From Sphacelaria rigidula (Eukaryota > Phaeophyceae > Sphacelariales), in NCBI GenBank assembly GCA_964200075.2, contig CAXNAA020000155.1, forward strand, positions 1 to 25,800: a DNA stretch of 25,800 nt, read 5' to 3'. This document shows positions 19,691-25,800 of this stretch, piece by piece. How positions within the stretch are numbered: position 1 is the stretch's first letter; each line of letters begins with the position of its first letter. The notes under the pieces are model-generated. The model saw only the letters and a list, made by a program, of their open reading frames with translations. It was not told where the DNA came from and searched no databases. Position numbers and translations under genes: made by a program.

Positions 19691-20204
19691 CGACGAGTCA
19701 TGCTCGTGCTCGTCCGACATCCGCAAATGTCTCACCTGCTCCGCATGGCACCCGTGCATGGTAAACGCGGCCGAAGACTGAAGCCATTAAGGTGTTCTCC
19801 CTGGGTCCTCCTACCGCAGAGGCACAACGCGCTCTGAAAGCGCGAAGGTAGGGATAACATACCCCTCACACAGGTCTGGCATCCATTGCCGACGATGCCA
19901 AAGAATACACCACCCACCGCGTGAGATAGGGAGCAGGTTACCGTTTTTTCGGATAATACATATTTGATTGCCGAAGGAATTCCACAGTGCGGGTGCACAT
20001 TTCGCGCGTGATCTACTGTGCTCGATGGGTCCCTGACGATTCTGGATGCACAAGGGTATGGGCCGGGGCATCCATGTTGGCAACTTCGGTCAGGATACCC
20101 CCAGCACATTGGAATAGTAATCCTGGCGTACTCGTCGATATTTCGTAAGCCGTGTTTTGCAACGGATGGAGGGCTCCTGACTATCCTAACGTCTGAAAAC
20201 AATT
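19691..20204. other. No recognisable gene
   Basis: Frames here lack known motifs. A single V-family terminus follows directly on the right. Confidence 0.4.
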
Positions 20205-20223
20205 GTGCACCCCTACCGTAACA
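20205..20223 (-). mobile_element. Isolated terminus of MITE V
   Basis: gtgcacccctaccgtaaca matches the right end of V at 4552-4570 with one difference. The adjoining ggctcctgac and cctaac strings at 20173-20190 also resemble V's subterminal part. The other end was not found within several hundred bases, so this copy is truncated. Confidence 0.6.
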
Positions 20224-20234
20224 TCACGCGCCAG

Positions 20235-20405
20235 TGGGAGGAACCACATGGTTTGAAGGACCTACTTTGGTCCTCTTCTGCGGCGCAATGGGATGCGCTC
20301 ATCGCCAACCCATGTCTGCATGATCTGTATTATTCCATGGCAAAATTGCATTTGATGGCCTCGACCACACACGACCGTACCCGTGCGAGTTCTTCAAGGG
20401 CGGGT
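20235..20405 (+). CDS. Possible exon, unrecognised
   Basis: After gcgccag at 20234 the frame reads WEEPHGLKDLLWSSSAAQW, then IANPCLHDLYYSMAKLHLMA, to TGA at 20406-20408. It is protein-like, enters in phase 0 and lies between other proposed transposase blocks, but I recognise no motif and the donor is unclear. A similar short coherent frame follows at 20990-21100 (FRQNVLDYPSTRDPDGDEYR). Confidence 0.2.
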
Positions 20406-20408
20406 TGA

Positions 20409-20935
20409 GTAGAGTATACTCAGTACTAACTAGTTTTGGGGAGTCATGCTTGAAGTACTCAAAATTCGAGTATTGGAGGTCATACTTTTGGTACTCAAAA
20501 TTTGAGTAGAATACTTGAAGTCATGCTGTCAATACTCCAAATTTGTGTAGAGTAATGAGGTCATATCCAAGTGATACTCAATACTGGAGTATTTCTGAGA
20601 GTACTTACCCAATACTGGAGTAGAGTACATGAGGTCACACAGTTTTCGGGGTCATAATTTTAATACTCATATTTGACCAGAGTACTGGAGGTCATACCCT
20701 GATGATACTCTATACTCGAGTATTTCCGGAAGTACTTACCCCATCCTTGAGTAGTCTGTTCGAGGTCATCTTTTGACTTCTTGAAATTTCTTGAAATTTG
20801 AGTAGAGTATATGAGGTCATACTTTCGAGTACTCAAAATCTTGGCAGGGTATTTGAGGTCAAACTTGCAATACTGAAACGCCGGGTAGAGTAGATAGTCG
20901 GGTATTTTACCCGAGTATTCAAAAGTTCATTCTCC
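20409..20935 (+). repeat. Satellite A, array 1
   Basis: The units contain tactcaaaatttgagtag followed by agtacttgaggtcatac. The gaggtc landmark lies at 20476, 20517, 20557, 20631, 20648, 20688 and 20762, giving spacings of 41, 40, 74, (17), 40 and 74. The 73-74 base variant contains gtgatactcaatactggagtatttctgagagtacttaccc in pieces. The 17-base step is a local deletion. It ends with cgggtattttacccgagtatt, as array 2 does. Confidence 0.85.
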
Positions 20936-21330
20936 ACTCAACCAGCCCTGGCACTGTTCCCACCATCGGATCTCCCATGGAGGAGTCAGATGTGCCGCCC
21001 AAAGCGTCGCTCATTTCGACAAAACGTACTCGACTACCCGTCTACTCGAGACCCCGACGGTGATGAGTACCGCCTAGTACTGAAGCTGATATCGCAAAGA
21101 TAACGAGGTATGAAGTGTGCGAGAAACTGACATGGGTGGGGAAAGGTGAGCTGCGACGCGTAGGCTCATGTGCGTGCACACTTTTTGTCTTTTATGGCCA
21201 CCCGACTGTTCGCTCATACTCATTGTAGCCTGTCACGTAGCGTCACTCATCTAATTGATGGCCATCGTTGACCGATGTATTCAACATAGTCTGTGAAGTG
21301 AGGTGACGTAGTCGCCCGCGGTCACCGTTA
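20936..21330. other. Unique spacer between satellite A arrays
   Basis: It holds a short coherent plus-strand frame at 20990-21100 ending in TAA (21101-21103) and no known motif. The two arrays share their right-hand ends, so the spacer was either captured by a duplication or inserted. Confidence 0.4.
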
Positions 21331-22015
21331 CTCATCATACTCCAGGTATACTCTATGCCTGAGTGTTTTCGAGAATGCTTACCCAATATTTGAGCAGAGT
21401 ACTTGAGGTCATACTCTTGGTACTGAAAAATTGAGTAGAGGATTTGATGTCACCCTTTTAATACTAAAAAATTGAGTAGAGTATTGAGGTCATACCCAAG
21501 TGATATTTTATGCCGAGTGTTATCGAGAGTGTTTACCCAATATTCGAGCAGAGTACTTGAGGTCATACTTCTGGCACTGGACATTCGAGCACAATGTTTG
21601 AGGTCACCGTCTTGATACAAAATATTCGAGTACAGTATTGAGGTCATACCCAATTGATACTCAATACTGGAGTATTTCTGAGAGTACTCACCCAATACTC
21701 GGGTAGAGTATTTGAGATCATACTTTTAATACCCAAAACTAGAGTACAGTTTCTGAGGTCACCCTTTCAATACTAAAAATTCGAGTAGAGTATTGAGGCC
21801 ATACCCAAGTGATAATCTATACTGTAGTATTTCGCAGAGTACTTACCCAATACTTAGGTAGACTATTCAAGGTCATACCTTTGAAACTCTATTTCTGAGT
21901 AAAGTATTTGAGGTCTTACTTTACGTACTGAGAAATCGGGTAGAGTATTTGAGATCATACTTGCGATACTCAAGCGCTGAATAGAGTAAATAGCCGGATA
22001 TTTTACCCGAGTATC
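21331..22015 (+). repeat. Satellite A, array 2, with a 154-155 bp higher-order unit
   Basis: The gaggtc landmark lies at 21405, 21446, 21486, 21559, 21600, 21640, 21714, 21755, 21795, 21869, 21910 and 21951. The spacings are 41, 40, 73, 41, 40, 74, 41, 40, 74, 41 and 41. Thus two short monomers and one long variant form a repeating unit of 154-155 bp, present about four times. The end, ggatattttacccgagtatcc, matches the end of array 1. Confidence 0.9.
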
Positions 22016-22111
22016 CAAAAGGACATACTACACTCAACTCGCCCTTCTTTATCGACGTGGTCACCAATGTCTGCGGTGTTCCATGACCCACGGCAGTCGG
22101 CGGGCGGGAAC

Positions 22112-22113
<2 letters not shown>

Positions 22114-22181
<68 letters not shown>

Positions 22182-22239
22182 CCCCGCAGCGCGCNNNNNN
22201 NNNNGGGGGGCGCCACCCCCCCCCCCCCCCCCCCCCCCC
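22114..22239. other. Poly-C runs flanking a 10-base assembly gap
   Basis: There are 67 consecutive C (22114-22180), then gccccgcagcgcgc, ten N (22195-22204), six G and 24 further C (22216-22239). This is probably a collapsed or mis-read homopolymer next to a gap. Sequence continuity across it should not be trusted. Poly-Pro and poly-Gly frames here are artefacts. Confidence 0.9.
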
Positions 22240-22304
22240 TGTTCGACAGAGTAAGTGAAGTATATACTGGCGGCATCCAACATCGTCACCCCGGCATAAC
22301 ACAG

Positions 22305-22499
22305 ATATTATTGTTGCACCCGCCCGCACCGACAGGCGTCATGCCCGACGCTTCAGTGGGCGAACACGCTCATCAGATCCACAAGCGATCAAACAAATCC
22401 AGCAGCGGGCGCACCCCTGCCGCACACCATATCCAGAGATTGAACACACGACTGGCGCTGAAGGCAATGGCTGATGGTACGTCGTGGCTTGCCGTAGGC
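22305..22499 (+). CDS. Transposase exon with a possible catalytic Glu block
   Basis: After cataacacag (22304) the frame, phase 0, reads ILLLHPPAPTGVMPD, then ASVGEHAHQIHKRSNKSS, then HHIQRLNTRLALKAM. The E-x2-H-x3-K-x2-N arrangement followed by a helix with several Leu resembles the E-x2-HK...N block that carries the third acidic residue in CACTA-related transposases; the candidate Glu codon is 22362-22364. A donor-like GTGAGT lies at 22501 (one extra base, phase 1) and another GTACGT at 22477. Read-through ends at TGA 22506-22508. The poly-C gap just upstream hides the preceding intron. Confidence 0.45.
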
Positions 22500-22508
22500 C
22501 GTGAGTGA

Positions 22509-23009
22509 GCGGCCGGGGGCTCCAGGACGTACAGCGTCAACACGGGGCCAGGGTGCAGCCGGCTGCTGTCTCACCTTCGCAAGACACTGCGCGGGGGGTT
22601 GGGATGTCCCGTCGACACCGAACGCAACTCTTCGGCGTCGTTGTCCACGGGTGCATCAAGCACATGGGAAATGCGCCTGTGGCCGGAAAGCGGGGGGGGG
22701 GTGAAGAGGAAAACGACGGCGCACAAGGGGGGCGACATCTGAACTGGCAGGCAGCCATCCAGAAATCGTACACGCGCCCTGATGCAGCAACGCTGATTAA
22801 GGGTTACCACACATGGTTCGGGTGCGGGAGAGAGGGCAGAGAGCCGCCATGCGACCAGGCAGCGTGTCCCGACTGTTGGGACCAAAGTAGTGGCGACGCC
22901 GGCGGCTTAGCCAACATCCGGTTGGAAGGGTGGAGATATCGGGGGAACGCGCCGCGCGTTGAGAGTTCGGGGACGGGAAGGTGGCGAGGCGGGAACGTAT
23001 AGACCGCAG
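22509..23009 (+). other. Overlapping open frames between transposase blocks
   Basis: The frame 22505-23002 (165 codons) is open but has poor sequence character apart from KSYTRPDAATLIKGYHTW near its middle and CDQAACPDCW. It could hold a short exon linking 22305-22499 to 23010-23522. The minus-strand frames here mirror the + strand. Confidence 0.3.
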
Positions 23010-23522
23010 GGAAAGCAGGAGCTGAGCATGGGTGGGCCTTTGGTGAAGGCAGATGGGGAAGACGTCGAGATATATGTTACCCCCCGCGCCGCCGCAAACC
23101 GCTCGGTCGGCGTAGGAAACATCACGATGGCTAGTATTCTGTATTTCTTCGGCCATGTGGCTAACAGTAGGCCAGATGGTGGAAGTCCTCCCGCGACACA
23201 GTGGATGGCCGTATACGAGTACGTGAGTATTGCGCCCGGGAACGGGACGAGTTTCCACTGCGACTCCGCGACTCAGCATCCCATATACCTCCTTCGTGCG
23301 GAAGGGGGTAGGCCTCAGATTTTTTCCGTCGGCGCCATACGCAAGCATGTATCTTTGGTGCATGCATGCCCGATACGCGGAGAATGCAAGCCGAAGAGGT
23401 CGGCGCAAGGGCCTGTCCTGCGACATCACTACAAGCTTGCCCGTGCGCAGAATAGGACTCCGGACCTTTACCTATTAAATGGACATCCCCACAGCGTGTG
23501 CCGCACAGACACGTTCCTTTAA
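23010..23522 (+). CDS. C-terminal domain of the transposase
   Basis: The frame is open from 22959; acceptors at cag|gga (23010) and cag|gag (23019) both give phase 0. It reads VEIYVTPRAAANRSVGVGN, ILYFFGHV, QWMAVYEYVS, HPIYLLR, PQIFSVGAIRKHVSLVHACP, RHHYKLARAQNRTPDLYLLN and ends CRTDTFL at TAA (23520-23522). A beta-rich stretch followed by 'IfsV-aIrkhVhLvhac' and a terminal LN...HS...TF is how Plavaka-like transposases end (I-PV-SI-R-vHLiP). At about 170 codons without a stop and with coherent composition it is among the firmest coding calls here. No polyadenylation signal is obvious. Confidence 0.55.
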   Translation, partial: GKQELSMGGPLVKADGEDVEIYVTPRAAANRSVGVGNITMASILYFFGHVANSRPDGGSPPATQWMAVYEYVSIAPGNGTSFHCDSATQHPIYLLRAEGGRPQIFSVGAIRKHVSLVHACPIRGECKPKRSAQGPVLRHHYKLARAQNRTPDLYLLNGHPHSVCRTDTFL

Positions 23523-25343
23523 CTGCAAACGGCAGCACTTAGTGCCCCCAAGCCCAGCCTGCAAAATAATGCTTTTAAGGAACGGCGCTTGGGAGCGATA
23601 GTTCGTTCGGTTCGGGGCAGGTGTATAGTACTGCTGTGCTCACCGGGGCGAGTAGCACCGACCACCATTTCGTGACACTAAGTTGACGTTTAGTTCGCAG
23701 TGATATTCGTCAACGCCCAGTGCGGTTGGGGGGCGGCCGTGGAGATTGAGGATGGGGTAGGTCGGGTGACGAGGAGTGGGAGGCGCCGACATTGGGATTC
23801 GCGTGTGTTGTTGACGCAATGCTGTCGAGTGTGGGTGCAACGGAGGGCGGGGAAGAGGGAGTGGCGGGGGCAAGGGGAGCGGCGGCGTGAGATGCATAGC
23901 GATATGTGAATGAGGCGTGTGTGGTCAGGTGTGCGTCTCACGAGTGTTTCTGTTTCGCGTAGGGTCTGGTATGCTTACCATAGCATGAAGTGTTGTGAGG
24001 ATTCTATCTTCCTACCTTAGTGTGCGATCTGTGATTGCCGTGCGGTCGTCCCTCCACAGAAAGACAGTGTCATGTTGACGAACGTAGTGCCCTCTGCACG
24101 AATCTCTGACACGCAATACAACCGATGATGGTTGTTCCCTCTGACAGTACCTGTGGTACCTGCACGGATCACGCATCACTGACGATGAAGCGATGGCACC
24201 GTTATCTTTCGAGAGTCGACATCGCAACGAAATTTCAGGGGGTCGATGTTGGACTCTTGAATTCTTCCGCCTATCTACCCGATCTATGCAGTAAGGCTTT
24301 CAAGCAAGACGTGTAATACAAACCGTGAGCCCCCGTGGGACGAGGGGGAACCCGCACGCCCCGGCTCTTGAATGGCGAGCTTGTACGGTCCATCCAACAA
24401 ACGAGGGTTAACTTCGCAACTCGTATATGGAACAAGTTTGAGGTAGTCAATTATTTGCATGAAACATGCAAGAAGCCACTGCTGGAGAGATTCTTGTCAA
24501 CTGGTGAAGCACTGCATGTTTTGTTCTTCGCGTAAGGTTATAAACCCTGACCCTACCCGGAACAAAGTTTGCTGAGGTTGTGCACCCCGAATTCGACACC
24601 ACATATCGTTTTGAATCCGGAATTTAGCGCTCATCGTGGCCGGCCATTCGCGGCCGAGGCATAATCTTGCACGTGGAACTTTGAGGGGAAATGTGGGCGT
24701 CTACCGCCCTAAAGCTTGTGCCTCAACTGGTGAACATGTTTAAACGATGTTAGCACCATGCATACGCCAGGAGGTCATTCCGGCAAATTCAAGTCGCAAA
24801 TGCGGCATGTTTCCTCGTTACGTTCAAACCCGGATAACGAGCCGTCAAGTCAGAACTGAAGCTGTACGGCAAATCGAAGAGGGGGTCCCATGCCGTCCTC
24901 CATACAATTCTTGCTTCTTGCGTCATCGCCACGTGTTCTAGTCGAAAACACACTGACTTTGCAACAATCATGATCGTAACCCATCTCGATGGAGTCCGCT
25001 GTTCACAAGTTGCCGCTGTCCGGACAAAGACTTGCAATTTACTTAGAGCCCCCCAGGGCACGCAATATCCTGCTTGCACCCGGGAAGTCAACGCGTTTTG
25101 TCATTCATTGAAGGCGTAGCGAACTGTGATGTTGTTGTACCCTGAACCTGACAATGAGTAAGAGTCCGCATTCGATGTTTTTCAGCCTCCGTCCACGGAC
25201 AGGCTGAGGGAAAATGACATCCATTCGCGTAGGAACAGTCATAGGGTCCGACAGTATTTGAGTCGGAGGTCACTAAACAGTGTCCGTAGAGTAAGGTGGA
25301 ATGTGTGTGCGGGGGAAGAATAACCTTCCACTACTGGGCGTAG
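23523..25343. other. No recognisable gene; G-rich patch
   Basis: The part 23725-23890 is G-rich on the + strand (gggggg, ggggtagg, gggcgggg). The plus-strand frames 24125-24316 and 24335-24535 read like protein in places (RWHRYLSRVDIATKFQGVD; TRIWNKFEVVNYLHETCKK) but I recognise no family and see no splice evidence linking them. Confidence 0.4.
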
Positions 25344-25547
25344 AACGGGATTTTCATCCGTCGCCCCCTGCACACCGTTCCAAAACTCCCTCAAAACCCT
25401 GCAGGCTACTTTAGGGTGAATGGCCAAATATTTCCGCCCCGACAAATCCGATATACACAAGAACGACCCGAGAAACGAAGGTATTATCATCGTGACCCTT
25501 ACGAGGAAGCGCGCATGCAGTGTGACACGCCCAGGTTTTCCTTGTGA
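25344..25547 (+). CDS. Unrecognised short open frame without a start codon
   Basis: This frame (67 codons between TAG and TGA) reads NGIFIRRPLHTVPKL, GYFRVNGQIFPPRQIRYTQ, then ERPEKRRYYHRDPYEEARM. It is charged and protein-like and has no Met near its start, so it would have to be an internal or terminal exon. The minus strand also has two overlapping frames (25239-25490 and 25411-25761) that are not more convincing. Confidence 0.2.
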   Translation, partial: NGIFIRRPLHTVPKLPQNPAGYFRVNGQIFPPRQIRYTQERPEKRRYYHRDPYEEARMQCDTPRFSL

Positions 25548-25740
25548 TCTTTCCTATGGCACTTTCTTCCCCCGGCGCCAGCAGTAAAAGTGTTTTCTCG
25601 CCAAACAAGGGCCTCGAAATTGTCATGAAATCGAAATCGTGAATCCCCGACTCATGTGTACCGCACGTCAACATGAATGAAACCTTCATAACAAACGTCA
25701 AAGAAGATATTCGACGGGAAAAAATAGTAGTAACGAGTAA

Positions 25741-25800
25741 TGCTACGGTAGGGGTACACAAATAATTTCTTAGGTTAAAATTGTTAGGAGCCCTTTATCT
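25741..25800 (+). mobile_element. Left end of a MITE V copy, cut by the window edge
   Basis: tgctacggtaggggtacaca starts a 60-base stretch that aligns without gaps to 4321-4380 with nine mismatches, including an identical ttgttaggagccc. The rest of the element lies outside the window. Confidence 0.75.

Noticed and set aside
19276-19764. 162-codon frame with repeated peptide
   Set aside because: A tandem DNA repeat with a period divisible by three keeps a frame open by itself.
20409-22015. CRISPR-like regular repeats
   Set aside because: Monomers are adjacent and diverged with no unique spacers; this is a satellite in eukaryotic DNA.
21921-22508. Poly-Gly and poly-Pro open frames around the gap
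   Set aside because: They result from the C homopolymer and the unknown bases, not coding selection.
22797-23429. 210-codon minus-strand frame
   Set aside because: It is antisense to the better-supported transposase C-terminal block and has no recognisable motif.

Overview
The window looks like repeat-rich nuclear DNA of a eukaryote, probably an alga or other protist; I cannot name the lineage. The evidence is coherent protein stretches that continue only across GT-AG (once GC-AG) junctions with polypyrimidine tracts, abundant transposon remnants, satellite arrays and a poly-C/N assembly gap. I see no bacterial operons, ribosome binding sites, rRNA, tRNA or CRISPR array, and no recognisable host housekeeping gene.

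The main coding signal is on the + strand: exon-like blocks that together resemble one DDE transposase of the CACTA-related group (Transposase_21 / Plavaka / KDZ-like). In N-to-C order they are a C2H2-like finger (1183-1509), an N-terminal region with a BAH-like module (7426-8433), a first catalytic-Asp-like block (8489-8854), linker blocks (9315-9537, 9689-9901), the second Asp plus a C-x2-C motif (11053-11430), an LHADALNHLGL block (11586-11816), weaker blocks (12434-12694, 16179-16361, 20235-20405), a block with a possible catalytic Glu (22305-22499) and a C-terminal domain (23010-23522). Most proposed junctions are phase 0. If this is one gene it spans 16-22 kb and its introns hold most of the repeats. 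Two in-frame TAG codons suggest a decaying copy, unless introns remove them.

The region 2521-5760 is a nest of mobile elements four deep. A foldback element (X) is split by a 2.8 kb element with CAGGTGGCG termini and TA flanks (Z). Z carries a second copy of the same foldback (Y), and Y is split by a 560 bp hAT-like element with near-perfect 8 bp target duplications (W). Z also holds a 252 bp MITE (V), whose ends recur at 20205 and at the right edge of the window.

Two satellite families occupy the second half. Satellite A (GAGTA...GAGGTCATAC) has monomers of about 41 bp arranged as 41+40+73/74, a higher-order unit of 154-155 bp. It is well preserved at 20409-20935 and 21331-22015 and decayed, in reverse orientation, at 8935-9205, 12930-13480 and 13725-14130. 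Satellite B (CACGAGCGATGACTCGAGTACTCGCCC-like, about 42 bp) lies at 17600-18050 and 19190-19690. A short possible minus-strand gene (14290-15168) sits among them. The rest (77-818, 5761-7400, 23523-25740) has little I can identify.
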